Origin: Clostridiales bacterium
Lineage (GTDB): Bacteria; Bacillota; Clostridia; Christensenellales; Aristaeellaceae
Direction: 5' to 3'
Assembly: GCA_015056365.1 (NCBI GenBank)
Contig: SVGM01000005.1
Coordinates: 1 to 64,000, forward strand
DNA: 64,000 nt
Part shown: piece after piece, positions 24,139 through 33,084 of the stretch
Layout of the letters: each line of letters begins with the position of its first letter
Position numbering within the stretch: the first letter of the stretch is position 1
Position numbers and translations under genes: made by a program
The notes under the pieces: generated by a model
The model's input: only the letters and a program-made list of their open reading frames with translations
The model's database searches: none
Told to the model about the DNA's origin: nothing

Positions 24139-25908
24139 TCAATTGCCACCGTGAATGTCCGCATCCATAGCGCCGTCCTCAGCATCCACGGTATCCGCAT
24201 CCACAAAGCGTCCACAGGCAGTCAGCGCCTCTGTCAGCTGGTCGCAGGCGCCCTTCAACTCCCGGTCGTTCTTGCCGTCCATAGCGCGCTTTACCCGCTC
24301 CCGCAGCTGCTCGATACGGGCCTTGTCCGCAGCGTTCAGCTTCTTCTGGGCGTTCTTCGCCTGATACATCAATTCTTCGGCGTGGTTCATCATTTCGGCG
24401 CGCTGCTTGCGCTGGGCATCTTCCTGGGCATAGCGCTCCGCATCCCGCACAGCGCGGTCGATCTCGTCGGAGGACATATTGGAGCTTTGGGTCAGGGTGA
24501 TCTCCTGATGCTTGCCTGTGCCCAGATCCTTGGCAGAGACATTGACGATGCCATTGGCGTCGATGGAGAATGTCACCTCGATCTGAGGGATACCCCGGAG
24601 GGCACGGCGAATGCCGCTGAGGCGGAAACGCCCAAGGGTCTTGTTGCAGCTGGCGATCTCCCGCTCGCCCTGCAGCACGTGGATATCCACCGATGTCTGG
24701 AAATTGGCTGCGGTGGTGAATACCTGGCTGCGCTGGCAGGGCAGGATGGTGTTGCGCTCAATGATCCTGCTGAACACATCGCCCATGGTTTCGATACCCA
24801 GCGACAAAGGCGTCACGTCCACCAACAAAAGGCCCTTGACCTCGCCCTGCAAAACGCCGCCCTGCAGCGCCGCGCCCAGCGCCACGCATTCGTCCGGGTT
24901 GATATCCTTGCTGGGTTCCTTGCCGGTAAGCCGCTTTACCGCCGCCTGCACCGCAGGGATGCGGGTAGAACCGCCCACCAGCAACACGCGGCTCAGTTCC
25001 GTGGGGCGCAGACCGGCGTCGCTGAGCGCCTGTTCCACCGGCCCGACGGTGGCGTTAACCAAATGCGCCGTAAGCTCGTCAAACTTGGCGCGGGTCAGGG
25101 TCATCTCCAGATGCCGGGCGCCGTTCTGGTCAGAGTACAGGAACGGAAGGCTGATCATGGTGCTCAGTGCGGCGCTCAATTCGATCTTCGCCTTTTCCGC
25201 AGCCTCACGGATGCGTCCCATGGCGGCGGCGTCGCTGGTCAGGTCGATCTTTTCCTGGCGGCGGAAGCTTTCCGCCAGATAGCTGACGATACAGTTATCA
25301 AAGTCATCGCCGCCCAGGCGATTGTTGCCGGCGGTAGCCAGCACTTCGATCACGTCGTTGTTGATATCCAGCACAGATACGTCAAAGGTACCTCCGCCCA
25401 GATCGAACACCATGATCTTCTGCGCGCCGCCCTTGTCCATTCCATACGCCATAGCGGCGGCGGTGGGCTCATTGATGATACGCAGCACATTCAAACCGGC
25501 GATCCGGCCAGCGTCCTTGGTGGCCTGGCGCTGACTGTCGCTAAAATAGGCTGGCACCGTAATAACTGCATCGGTGACGCTCTCCCCCAGATAGGCCTCC
25601 GCATCGGTTTTCAGCTTCTGCAGAATCATCGCGGAAATCTCCTGAGGTGTATAATTCCTGCCATCAATCTTGGTGCGGTTATCCGTGCCCATCTCGCGCT
25701 TGATGGAAAAAACGGTGCGGGCGCTGTTGGTAATGGCCTGTCTCCTGGCCGCGCTGCCAACGATGCGTTCTCCGTCTTTGGTAAATGCCACGACCGACGG
25801 CGTAGTACGTCCACCCTCCGAGTTGGGGATCACCACAGCCTCGCCGTTTTCCAAAAATGCGACACAAGAATTGGTGGTACCAAGATCAATTCCAATGGTT
25901 TTTCCCAT
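24139..25908 (-). CDS. Hsp70 (DnaK-like) chaperone, accessory paralogue
   Basis: A 589-residue Hsp70 with an intact ATPase domain ([50 protein letters not shown]) and a substrate-binding domain ([27 protein letters not shown], with the ARQ-like [10 protein letters not shown] segment). Typical DnaK is 610-640 residues; here the lid region is short and acidic, ending [21 protein letters not shown] rather than the usual EEVKD-like tail. AGGAGG lies before the chosen ATG. It is not next to grpE or hrcA, and no CIRCE element is seen. It heads an operon with DUF5685, a J-protein and a zinc-ribbon membrane protein. Confidence 0.92.
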   Translation of the reverse strand: MGKTIGIDLGTTNSCVAFLENGEAVVIPNSEGGRTTPSVVAFTKDGERIVGSAARRQAITNSARTVFSIKREMGTDNRTKIDGRNYTPQEISAMILQKLKTDAEAYLGESVTDAVITVPAYFSDSQRQATKDAGRIAGLNVLRIINEPTAAAMAYGMDKGGAQKIMVFDLGGGTFDVSVLDINNDVIEVLATAGNNRLGGDDFDNCIVSYLAESFRRQEKIDLTSDAAAMGRIREAAEKAKIELSAALSTMISLPFLYSDQNGARHLEMTLTRAKFDELTAHLVNATVGPVEQALSDAGLRPTELSRVLLVGGSTRIPAVQAAVKRLTGKEPSKDINPDECVALGAALQGGVLQGEVKGLLLVDVTPLSLGIETMGDVFSRIIERNTILPCQRSQVFTTAANFQTSVDIHVLQGEREIASCNKTLGRFRLSGIRRALRGIPQIEVTFSIDANGIVNVSAKDLGTGKHQEITLTQSSNMSSDEIDRAVRDAERYAQEDAQRKQRAEMMNHAEELMYQAKNAQKKLNAADKARIEQLRERVKRAMDGKNDRELKGACDQLTEALTACGRFVDADTVDAEDGAMDADIHGGN

Positions 25909-25956
25909 AAAATGCCTCCTGTTGCCCCTAAAAAACATCACCGGGGCTTACTGAAT

Positions 25957-25986
25957 ATCATAACCAATTGAAGTAGACAATGTAAA
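25957..25986 (-). promoter_or_regulatory. Probable sigma-A promoter of the Hsp70 module
   Basis: TTTACA and TATGAT are 18 nt apart on the minus strand, 49 nt before the start codon. No CIRCE or other heat-shock operator is visible around it. Confidence 0.55.
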
Positions 25987-26098
25987 GCATAAGTATGACA
26001 AAACCGTAAATTTTCCTCCCCTGACCTGCATTTTGAGCATATTCCTCTCTGCGTATGCGCAAAATGACTCCATGATACATCCTACACGGGAGGATCAT

Positions 26099-26677
26099 AT
26101 GAATCTTTACCTGATCAGCCTGCTGATTTATTCACTGATGATTCTGCCCATCAAGGTTTCCTTTCGCGTCAGGCTTGGGCGAAGGCCCGGCTATTGGGTA
26201 CGCTTTCAGGCAATGGGGCTGCCGTTTTTACGCCGCCGCAAGGATGACGATACCATGGAAGAGCATCCCATCAATGAAGCGGAGGTATCTGCCGGGCTCA
26301 ACAGGGACAGTCTGCTGATTTTCCGGGCGCTGCTATCCCCCCATGTGCGCCGCCGCCTCAGACGACTTTGCGATATCCGTCTTCTCACCCTCTACGCCCA
26401 CATTTCCTGTCAGGACGCAAGCCATACGGCGCTTCTCTACGGCAGCCTCAGAACGGCAGTTCAACTGGTGGAGAGACTGAACCATCGTCCGCTTCCAGCA
26501 CAGATACATCTGCGCGCAGACTATCAGGCGCTGGGTTCGGAAGTGCTGCTCAGAGGTATAGTAAGCCTTCGGCTGGGTAGCCTAATCCCGGCAACCGCCG
26601 TATGGCTTTCGCAGCTCAGACGCATGCGGGCCATCCAGGAACCATCAAAGGAGGAAAACTATGCAGCATCCCATTGA
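26099..26677 (+). CDS. DUF2953 domain protein
   Basis: A 192-residue protein starting with a membrane helix (MNLYLISLLIYSLMILPIKVSF) and ending in a basic/amphipathic tail, in keeping with DUF2953 proteins that sit directly upstream of ytfJ in spore formers. GGGAGG precedes the chosen ATG; the track's earlier start is poor. It overlaps ytfJ by 17 bases. A forespore-membrane role is inferred from the ytfJ pairing only. A GCATATT with partial sigma-E-like spacing lies upstream but is not convincing as a promoter. Confidence 0.8.
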   Translation: MNLYLISLLIYSLMILPIKVSFRVRLGRRPGYWVRFQAMGLPFLRRRKDDDTMEEHPINEAEVSAGLNRDSLLIFRALLSPHVRRRLRRLCDIRLLTLYAHISCQDASHTALLYGSLRTAVQLVERLNHRPLPAQIHLRADYQALGSEVLLRGIVSLRLGSLIPATAVWLSQLRRMRAIQEPSKEENYAASH

Positions 26678-27104
26678 CAGCATGATGCAAACCACCATGG
26701 AAAGCATTCGCGGCATGGTGGACGTAAACACCGTAGTGGGCTCGCCGGTGTCCGGCGCCAAGGGCGCTACCATTATCCCCATTTCAAAGGTCAGCTTCGG
26801 CTTTATTGCCGGCGGCGGCGAATACGCCAGCGGCGACGGCAGAACGCGGGTTGTGCCGGAGGATACGATGCCTTTTGCCGGCGGCACCGGTGCGGGTGTA
26901 TCTGTTCAGCCGGTTGGCTTTCTCGTGGTCAACGAGGATGGCGTGAAAATGCTGCCTGCCCAAACAAGCGGCGCCGTCGAACGGGTGGTGGAGCTGCTGC
27001 CGCAGCTGATCGAAGACCTGGTGGAAAAGGAACGGAAACCCAAGAAGATGCTGAAAACCGACTTCGAAACCTTCGCATTTGAGGAGGAGCCGCCCAGGTC
27101 ATGA
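26661..27104 (+). CDS. ytfJ: Sporulation protein YtfJ (GerW family)
   Basis: A 147-residue protein of the GerW/YtfJ family that accompanies spore germination functions. The conserved core MESIRGMVDVNTVVGSPVSGAKGATIIPISKVSFGFIAGGGEY and the GGGTGAGVSVQPVGFLVV block are intact. AAAGGAGG precedes the ATG. It overlaps DUF2953 upstream and the D,D-carboxypeptidase downstream (ATGA-type), so the three are likely one transcript with a spore-cortex role. Family membership is clear; the biochemical activity of the family is not. Confidence 0.92.
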   Translation: MQHPIDSMMQTTMESIRGMVDVNTVVGSPVSGAKGATIIPISKVSFGFIAGGGEYASGDGRTRVVPEDTMPFAGGTGAGVSVQPVGFLVVNEDGVKMLPAQTSGAVERVVELLPQLIEDLVEKERKPKKMLKTDFETFAFEEEPPRS

Positions 27105-28270
27105 AAAAGAAAACTTGGTCGTTTCGCAGGCTGGTGGTGGTCCTGTGCTGCACGGTGCTGTCCATGCTGGGCAGCCATGCTGACGCGGAAGACCGGCAGC
27201 CGGACACCGGCATTACCACCTCCGCCAAAGCCGCCGTTCTGATTGAACGTTCCACCGGTACCATTCTCCTTCGCTCCAACGAAGCTCTCCCTCTTCCTAT
27301 GGCGTCCACCACCAAAGTGATGACAGCGCTTCTGGCGCTGGAGAAGGGCAACCTGGACGATGTGGTCACCGTGGGCCGCAACGCCTACGGCGTACCCGGC
27401 ACCAGCATCTATCTTTCCCAGGGCGAACAGATCACCCTGCGCAATCTGCTCTACGGACTGCTGATGGCCAGTGGCAACGACGCGGCTGTCGCCATAGCAG
27501 AACACATTGGCGGCGATGTGGATACCTTCTGCCGCATGATGACGGAGCGCGCAGCCCAGTTAGGCTGCACAGATACGGTTTTTGTCAATCCCCATGGCCT
27601 GCCCGCAGATGGTCACCATACCACCGCCTATGACCTCGCCCTAATTGCCCGGGAAGCCATGAATCATCCTCTGTTCCGGGAAATCGTCTCCACCCGCCGC
27701 GCCTCCATTCCCTGGGAGGGGCGCAGCTATCATCGGATTCTTAACAACAAGAACCGCCTTCTCAGCGATTATGACGGCGCCTTTGGCATCAAGACCGGCT
27801 ACACCAAGGCAGCAGGGCGCTGCCTGGTATTCGGCGCCAGGAGGGGCGATTTTGAAGTGATCGGCGTTGTGCTGTGCTGCGGAAATTGGTTCGAGGAAGC
27901 TGCCCGGATCATGGATCTGGGCTTTGAGCGATATGATTTCTTCACCGCGTTCTCCCCGGGTGAAACCGTTCGCGCCCTGCCGGTGGAAAACGGCATTCAG
28001 GAGACCGTTTCCATTCGCACGTCTGGATTATTGGGCGCACCAGTGGTCAAAGGCTGTCTTCCGTCGCTGGAGTATGATCTGCCTTCCACCGTGCCCGCCG
28101 AATTGCCTGTGGGTGAGGAAATCGGGCAGGCAAGAATCGTGCTGGATGACCAGATCCTCTCCAGCGTTCCACTTGTGGTCAGCGAAACCATCGGCAAGCG
28201 GGACTACGGCTACGAACTGGAGCGTTTCCTCAGACTGTGGCCCATTGTGCCGGAAGAAATGGCACAATAA
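27101..28270 (+). CDS. D-alanyl-D-alanine carboxypeptidase (S11; DacF/DacB-like)
   Basis: A penicillin-binding peptidase that trims the terminal D-Ala of peptidoglycan stem peptides. A signal peptide (about 1-27) is followed by the SxxK motif PMASTTKVMTALLALE, the SxN motif ASGNDAAVAIAEH and the KTG motif IKTGYTKAAGRCLVFGA. At 389 residues it matches the sporulation-associated group with a C-terminal beta domain (about 280-389). The start overlaps ytfJ by four bases. The company of ytfJ and DUF2953 points to spore-cortex modification. A short terminator follows. Confidence 0.93.
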   Translation: MKKKTWSFRRLVVVLCCTVLSMLGSHADAEDRQPDTGITTSAKAAVLIERSTGTILLRSNEALPLPMASTTKVMTALLALEKGNLDDVVTVGRNAYGVPGTSIYLSQGEQITLRNLLYGLLMASGNDAAVAIAEHIGGDVDTFCRMMTERAAQLGCTDTVFVNPHGLPADGHHTTAYDLALIAREAMNHPLFREIVSTRRASIPWEGRSYHRILNNKNRLLSDYDGAFGIKTGYTKAAGRCLVFGARRGDFEVIGVVLCCGNWFEEAARIMDLGFERYDFFTAFSPGETVRALPVENGIQETVSIRTSGLLGAPVVKGCLPSLEYDLPSTVPAELPVGEEIGQARIVLDDQILSSVPLVVSETIGKRDYGYELERFLRLWPIVPEEMAQ

Positions 28271-28309
28271 AAAACGGACTGCTGCATTTCGATACAGCAG
28301 TCCGTTTTT
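28271..28309. terminator. Bidirectional terminator
   Basis: AAAACGGACTGCTG pairs with CAGCAGTCCGTTTT around a 10-nt loop, between converging genes. Confidence 0.88.
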
Positions 28310-28321
28310 GCACGGGCATCC

Positions 28322-29311
28322 TCAATCGAACGGATAGCAAACGCCCCACTCTTGGCGAAGCTGATCCATCACCTTCATGATGTGGATCGTCTGTGCGTGC
28401 GGCATCTCCGGGCACTCCAGCGCGCCATTCTCCAGCGCACGGATACAAGCCTCCACCTCGTACTCATAGCCCGTGATCTGCTCCGGCACAGGAATCATCC
28501 GGCTGGGCGTGGGATCAAGGGCGTTTTCATACAGGCTGATAACCTGAGGATTGTTCACATTGTCCACCTTCAGGCAGCCTTTGGTGCCGTAGATGACACA
28601 GTTTCGGTCGGTGTTGCAGGCGGAGGTGGAGAGCAGCTGAGCCATACGGCCGTCCCGGTAGTACAGGGTGATGCTGTTGTGCGCGTCCACGCCGCTCTCC
28701 ATCAGCGTGGCGCTGCTTTCCATACGGACTACGTCGTCGCCGAAGTGCATGGACGCAAAATTCAGCGTGTACACCCCCAGATCCAACAGCGAACCGCCAG
28801 CCAGCTCCGGCTTGTAAATCCGCTCGTTGCCGGCGATGGGATAACCCAGATTGGCCGTAAGCACCCTAGGCTCGCCGATGGCGCCGGAAGCGATCAGCTC
28901 ATCGATCATCCGGCGGGAAGGCATATAGCGCGTCCAGATGGCTTCGGTGACCATCACGCCCTTTTCCTCAGCCAGTTTCAACACTTCTTGCGCCTGACGG
29001 GCATTGCCGGTAAAGGCTTTTTCGCACAGCACCGCACGGCCGTGCTCAATGCACATGCGCATATGCTCCCCATGGTGTGAATGCGGCGTCGCCACATACA
29101 CCAGCTGCACCTGATCATCCGCCAGCATGGCCTCATAGGAGCCATACGCCTTTTCGAACCCTTCTTCCTTCGCAAACGCTTCCGCGCGTTCAGCGTCGCG
29201 CGACGCTACGGCATACAAGCAAACCGACCTGTCGCGCGCGGCCATTCCGCGCAGGGTTTGCGCCATTTTGCGGGCAATGCTGCCTGCACCCAGAATCGCT
29301 ACATTGATCAT
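28322..29311 (-). CDS. Gfo/Idh/MocA family NAD(P)-dependent oxidoreductase
   Basis: A 329-residue dehydrogenase with an N-terminal Rossmann domain (INVAILGAGSIARKMAQTL) and the family's EKAFTGNARQAQE motif (the usual EKP is EKA here) followed by GVMVTEAIWTRYMPSRR in the C-terminal substrate domain. These enzymes oxidise or reduce sugar and cyclitol hydroxyls or ketones. The gene stands alone between the carboxypeptidase terminator and the tRNA-Leu, behind AAGGAGGA. The substrate is not assignable; the sequence is closest in layout to dihydrodiol/1,5-anhydro-fructose-type members. Confidence 0.9.
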   Translation of the reverse strand: MINVAILGAGSIARKMAQTLRGMAARDRSVCLYAVASRDAERAEAFAKEEGFEKAYGSYEAMLADDQVQLVYVATPHSHHGEHMRMCIEHGRAVLCEKAFTGNARQAQEVLKLAEEKGVMVTEAIWTRYMPSRRMIDELIASGAIGEPRVLTANLGYPIAGNERIYKPELAGGSLLDLGVYTLNFASMHFGDDVVRMESSATLMESGVDAHNSITLYYRDGRMAQLLSTSACNTDRNCVIYGTKGCLKVDNVNNPQVISLYENALDPTPSRMIPVPEQITGYEYEVEACIRALENGALECPEMPHAQTIHIMKVMDQLRQEWGVCYPFD

Positions 29312-29530
29312 AGAACTTCCTCCTTCGACCTGCTGAGAACAGCTGCACGGTGCTGTACTTCTGCGGATTTCCCCTTATATGTGCTAACGTTTCTTCTCTG
29401 CCAATCCTTCTATTGCTGTTGTCCCAGTATATCATACCGTCGTTTCCGCTGCAAGCAGCCCTCCTTTTCCCCATAGGACAGGCGCACCTCAATGCGAGAA
29501 AAAAAGCCTTCGTTTCCCCGGAAAAAAGCA

Positions 29531-29560
29531 TTGACAACCCCTCGCCTTCTCATGTATAAT
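29531..29560 (+). promoter_or_regulatory. Sigma-A promoter of tRNA-Leu
   Basis: TTGACA and a perfect TATAAT separated by 18 nt, 26 nt before the mature tRNA 5' end. Confidence 0.85.
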
Positions 29561-29586
29561 ATTCGATGTTGTCAGCAAGGCAGCAT

Positions 29587-29671
29587 GCGATCGTGGCGGA
29601 ATTGGCATACGCGCACGTTTGAGGGGCGTGTTCTTAACCGAGTACGGGTTCAAGTCCCGTCGATCGCACCA
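29587..29671 (+). tRNA. tRNA-Leu (anticodon GAG)
   Basis: The acceptor arms GCGATCG and CGATCGC pair fully, the D arm is GCGGAATTGGCATACGC, the anticodon stem is CACGT/GCGTG with loop TTGAGGG (anticodon GAG), and the T arm is ACGGGTTCAAGTCCCGT. The CCA end is encoded. The variable region is longer than in class I tRNAs, consistent with Leu. Confidence 0.97.
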
Positions 29672-29709
29672 AAAAGCGACATCTTTCCACAGAAGATGTC
29701 GCTTTTTTT
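29672..29709 (+). terminator. Terminator of tRNA-Leu
   Basis: AAAAGCGACATCTT pairs with AAGATGTCGCTTTT followed by TTT, starting right at the CCA end. Confidence 0.88.
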
Positions 29710-29873
29710 GTGGTTCAAACCACGATTCGTTGAGCGCGTTCTATCCGACCTACGCCGTTCTATTGATTTCAAGGGTAACACGCCATCATTAGCAATCAAA
29801 GTCGCTAAGCCAACAGGGATGGTGCGTCCCCCCTATCGGATGTCCCAGCATAAAGGCGGCGCGATCTCCTTGA
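29710..29873. other. 164-nt gap between tRNA-Leu and MATE gene
   Basis: I see no gene, promoter or repeat here. A partly open frame on the plus strand is not convincing, and no integrase or attachment-site duplication of the tRNA 3' end was noticed. Confidence 0.5.
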
Positions 29874-31244
29874 TCATCGGCCAGCTGATTGTTCTCCAAT
29901 AGCATCAAGCGACTGCTGGATACCTACCGTCCTGCGAATGAGTACGATATATGCAACCACATTGAGCAATAAAGCACCAAACCATGCGACGCCTTCTGCG
30001 TATGCGGTAGCGCGAAATCCGATGTTTGTCATCATAAGCACGATAACAGGAATGCGTAACGCCATCTCCAGAATACCGGAACACATGGGAATCAAAGGAT
30101 ACCCCATACCTTGTACAGTGCTGCGAAAAACGAACAGCAGGTTCAGGAGCAACAATGGGATTGCACATATCCGCAGAAATTCGGCTGTCAAAGAGATCGT
30201 TTCGGATTCATTCAGCATTACCCCTGCAAGCTGATGAGGTATAAGAAGCATCACACTTCCGACTACAAGCCAGGAAACAAATCCAATCAAAATGCCCGCC
30301 CGAACCCCTTCGCGGATTCGCTGAATGCTTCCTGCACCTTTGTTTTGGCTAACAAATGCTGAAAGAGAGAATCCCGCAGTCAAAGAGGGAAGCATGACCA
30401 AATTCAGAACCTTGCTGCAAACGGAATAGGCTGATGTAAAGACTGCGCCCAATGCGTTTACATATCCTTGGACAACCATGCAACCGACGGCTGTAACAGC
30501 GTTCATGCACGCCGCAGGGATACCGTTATTCATCAGATTTTGATCCACCGAACGATCCTTGGCGAAATCATCACGCCCAAGGCAGAGCAAGTCGTTTTTG
30601 CGTAGCTTGTAACAACAAACAAGAACAGATACAGTCTGTGAGAAAACGGTTGCGAAAGCCGCTCCTCCCACGCCTGTACGAAAGCCGAAAATCAACAGAC
30701 AATCCAGCATGATGTTGATGACAGAAGAGATCATGATGGCTTTGAATGGCGTGCTGCTGTCTCCAAGCGCACGAAGTATACAGGAGCATAGATTATATGC
30801 AGCAGTAACCATCAGCCCGCCAAAGAAAATATACCCATACAGCAAGCTGTCCCTCATAAGAGATGGAGAAGTTTGCATTGAAATCAGCAGAGGTTTGAGA
30901 AAAATCAGAGATATCAGTGTTAATGCTGCTGTGCTCGTGCCGCAAAGCTTGATGGAATGGGCAATGTTTTTCCGAAGCATTTGGTAATCGCCAGCGCCAA
31001 AACGCTGGGCGATATTAACGGAAAATCCATTGGTAATCCCCATCAGGAATCCCGTGATCAGCAACATCAAGGATGACAGATTTCCCACCGAGCCAAGCGC
31101 CTGATCGCCGAGTCCCTTACCAACAATCATGGTATCAACAAAAGTATAGGCTTGCTGCAAAGTATTGGTAAGCAGCATCGGGAAAAAGAAACCCATCAGT
31201 CGGGCAGCCACTCGCCCCTTGGTCAGATCGCATGTTTCTTGCAT
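29874..31244 (-). CDS. MATE family efflux transporter
   Basis: A 456-residue multidrug and toxin extrusion family protein with twelve predicted helices in two homologous halves (MGFFFPMLLTNTLQQAYTFVDTMIVGKGLG in the first; FSLSAFVSQNKGAGSIQRIREGVRAG in the second). It exports organic cations or drugs using a Na+ or H+ gradient. GGAGGC precedes the ATG. It is divergent from an AraC-type regulator with only 81 nt between start codons, the usual layout for local control of an exporter. A TATAAT sits in this gap on the minus strand but its -35 is weak. Confidence 0.92.
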   Translation of the reverse strand: MQETCDLTKGRVAARLMGFFFPMLLTNTLQQAYTFVDTMIVGKGLGDQALGSVGNLSSLMLLITGFLMGITNGFSVNIAQRFGAGDYQMLRKNIAHSIKLCGTSTAALTLISLIFLKPLLISMQTSPSLMRDSLLYGYIFFGGLMVTAAYNLCSCILRALGDSSTPFKAIMISSVINIMLDCLLIFGFRTGVGGAAFATVFSQTVSVLVCCYKLRKNDLLCLGRDDFAKDRSVDQNLMNNGIPAACMNAVTAVGCMVVQGYVNALGAVFTSAYSVCSKVLNLVMLPSLTAGFSLSAFVSQNKGAGSIQRIREGVRAGILIGFVSWLVVGSVMLLIPHQLAGVMLNESETISLTAEFLRICAIPLLLLNLLFVFRSTVQGMGYPLIPMCSGILEMALRIPVIVLMMTNIGFRATAYAEGVAWFGALLLNVVAYIVLIRRTVGIQQSLDAIGEQSAGR

Positions 31245-31325
31245 TGAGATCGCCTCCGAAGGCAGTGTACAAAACCGCTCCGACCCATTATATCAAAACA
31301 GTTGCTTTTATCATAAAAATATGAC

Positions 31326-32111
31326 ATGATGCAATGGGTGATGATGATGCACGTGCGAAACGAACTGAACCTTCGACTATATGAGCAGAAAATGGACGGC
31401 GATACACTGCCGCATTACAGAGATGAATACGTGCGCTATCATGCAATTCAGCATGGCGATACAAATACGGCAGCGCAGCTAATAGAGAATGGAACACTAC
31501 AGCTGTGTGAAAATGCGCGCCTTCTTTCGGAAAATACCGTAACAAACATATGCTATCATTTTGTCATTGAGGCATCGACCCTGGCAAGGGTATGTATGGA
31601 GAATGGCTTGAGCCATGACGAGGCGTATACGATTTTGGATATCTACATTCGGAAACTTGACAGAGCCACGACCGCAGAAGCGGTCGACCAGCTCTACAAG
31701 CAAATGTGCCTGGACTATACCGAAAGAATGGGTGAAATCCGAAAGCAATCCGCCAGATCGCGCCATGTAAGAAAATGTATCGACTACATATATGAAAATC
31801 TTGGCGGAGATTTATCCATGAAGGTACTGGCAGGTGTAACAGAATTGAATCCCAGTTACTTGTCCCGATTATTTACAAAAGAGATAGGGTGTCCAATCAA
31901 ACAGTTCATTTTGGCAGCCAAAGTCGATACAGCGCAGTATCTGCTCAAGCACTCGGAACTGTCCTATTCAAGGCTCGCTGTCTCTTTGGGCTTTTCCTCG
32001 CAAAGCGCGTTTATTGCTGTCTTCAAAAGATTTGCGCATATGACGCCAAAGGCTTATCGGGAACGCTATTCCTTACATGGCGCCAGGGACAATCAAAAAC
32101 TGCTCTGTTAG
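31326..32111 (+). CDS. AraC/XylS family transcriptional regulator
   Basis: 261 residues. The C-terminal ~100 residues are a classical AraC double helix-turn-helix (RKCIDYIYENLGGDLSMKVLAGVTELNPSYLSRLFTKEIG and LSYSRLAVSLGFSSQSAFIAVFKRF-x(3)-TPKAYRERY). The N-terminal ~150 residues are a helical sensor-like region without a cupin motif. The start is uncertain: several ATGs (1, 6, 7 and 8) precede a good open frame and none has a strong ribosome binding site. It is divergent from the MATE exporter gene, which it probably regulates. Confidence 0.88.
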   Translation: MMQWVMMMHVRNELNLRLYEQKMDGDTLPHYRDEYVRYHAIQHGDTNTAAQLIENGTLQLCENARLLSENTVTNICYHFVIEASTLARVCMENGLSHDEAYTILDIYIRKLDRATTAEAVDQLYKQMCLDYTERMGEIRKQSARSRHVRKCIDYIYENLGGDLSMKVLAGVTELNPSYLSRLFTKEIGCPIKQFILAAKVDTAQYLLKHSELSYSRLAVSLGFSSQSAFIAVFKRFAHMTPKAYRERYSLHGARDNQKLLC

Positions 32112-32177
32112 ACGGTTTCCTGTATGTCATACAGGTGCAAAGCATGGTCAAACGCTACCGTTAGATTTCAGATGGAC

Positions 32178-32219
32178 AAAAAGCAGCACGATGTCCTTTC
32201 GATTATCGTGCTGCTTTTT
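32178..32219. terminator. Bidirectional terminator
   Basis: AAAAAGCAGCACGAT pairs with ATCGTGCTGCTTTTT around a 12-nt loop, between the converging AraC and zinc-transport genes. Confidence 0.88.
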
Positions 32220-32262
32220 CAATTGTCTGTATTCTATTTTGTCCTGCCATCAAACAGTCTGC

Positions 32263-33084
32263 TTATCCACGCTCCCGCAGCCGTCCAGCAAACCAGAACA
32301 ACAGAAAAGCCGCCGCATTGGCCACCACTACGCTGGCACCTGTGGGCGTATCCAGCAGGTAGGAGGCGCACAGACCAAGCATGAAGCAGCACACCGATAC
32401 CAGTGCCGCGCAGATGGTCACGCTGCGGAAACTGCGGCAAACCCGCATCGCCGTAAGGGCCGGGAAGATGATCAGACTGGAGATAAGCATAGCGCCCATC
32501 ACCCGCATACCCAGCACAATGGTCAGCGCCGTCAGGCAAGCCAGCAGCAGGTGATACGCCTCTGCCTTTTCGCCGGTAGCGCGGGCAAATGTCTCGTCAA
32601 ACGTTACAGCAAAAATCTTCCGGTAATAGATGCCGAACAAGATCAGCACCACAACTGCCAGCCCTGCGCTCAGCCAAACGTCCTCGCCGGTCATGGCCAG
32701 CACGCTGCCAAAAAGATAGTTGTTCACATCGCCGGTGGTGCCGTTGCTCAGGGACAGAACAATCACACCTACTGCCAGCGCTCCCGCAGAGATCATGGCG
32801 ATCACCGCATCGCCCTTGAGCCTGGCACGGCTGGAAAGACGCAGCAGCAAAACCGCCGAGAGCATCACCACGGGAATGGAGACCACCATGGGAGCAAGCC
32901 CCAGCGCCGAGGCTACCGCCAACGCGCCAAAGCCCACATGGCTGAGGCCATCGCCGATCATGGAGTAGCGTTTGAGCACCAGGCTCACGCCCAGAAGCGC
33001 CGCGCAGAGGGACACCAGCAGACCCACCACAGCAGCACGCACCATGAAATGATAACTGAACATCTTTGCAAGCATCTCAAACAT
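32263..33084 (-). CDS. znuB: Zinc ABC transporter permease
   Basis: A 273-residue inner-membrane permease of the metal ABC-3 family with about eight helices; it forms the zinc pathway with the ATPase and solute-binding protein upstream. Family features are SLVLKRYSMIGDGLSHVGFGALAVA near the N-terminus and RVMGAMLISSLIIFPALTA in the second half. The chosen ATG (MFEMLAKMFSYHFM) follows GGGAGG and overlaps the ATPase gene by 8 nt. It is the last gene of the Fur-znuA-znuC-znuB operon. Confidence 0.92.
   Translation of the reverse strand: MFEMLAKMFSYHFMVRAAVVGLLVSLCAALLGVSLVLKRYSMIGDGLSHVGFGALAVASALGLAPMVVSIPVVMLSAVLLLRLSSRARLKGDAVIAMISAGALAVGVIVLSLSNGTTGDVNNYLFGSVLAMTGEDVWLSAGLAVVVLILFGIYYRKIFAVTFDETFARATGEKAEAYHLLLACLTALTIVLGMRVMGAMLISSLIIFPALTAMRVCRSFRSVTICAALVSVCCFMLGLCASYLLDTPTGASVVVANAAAFLLFWFAGRLRERG

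Noticed and set aside
23260-25971. 903-codon antisense ORF over DnaK and DUF5685
   Set aside because: Antisense to strongly conserved Hsp70 motifs; open because of biased codons on the sense strand.
25909-25990. CIRCE-type heat-shock operator upstream of the Hsp70 gene
   Set aside because: No TTAGCACTC-N9-GAGTGCTAA or close relative is present on either strand here.
29587-29873. Integrated element at the tRNA-Leu 3' end
   Set aside because: There is no integrase gene, no repeat of the tRNA 3' end and no composition change; the following gap is just 164 nt before an ordinary MATE gene.
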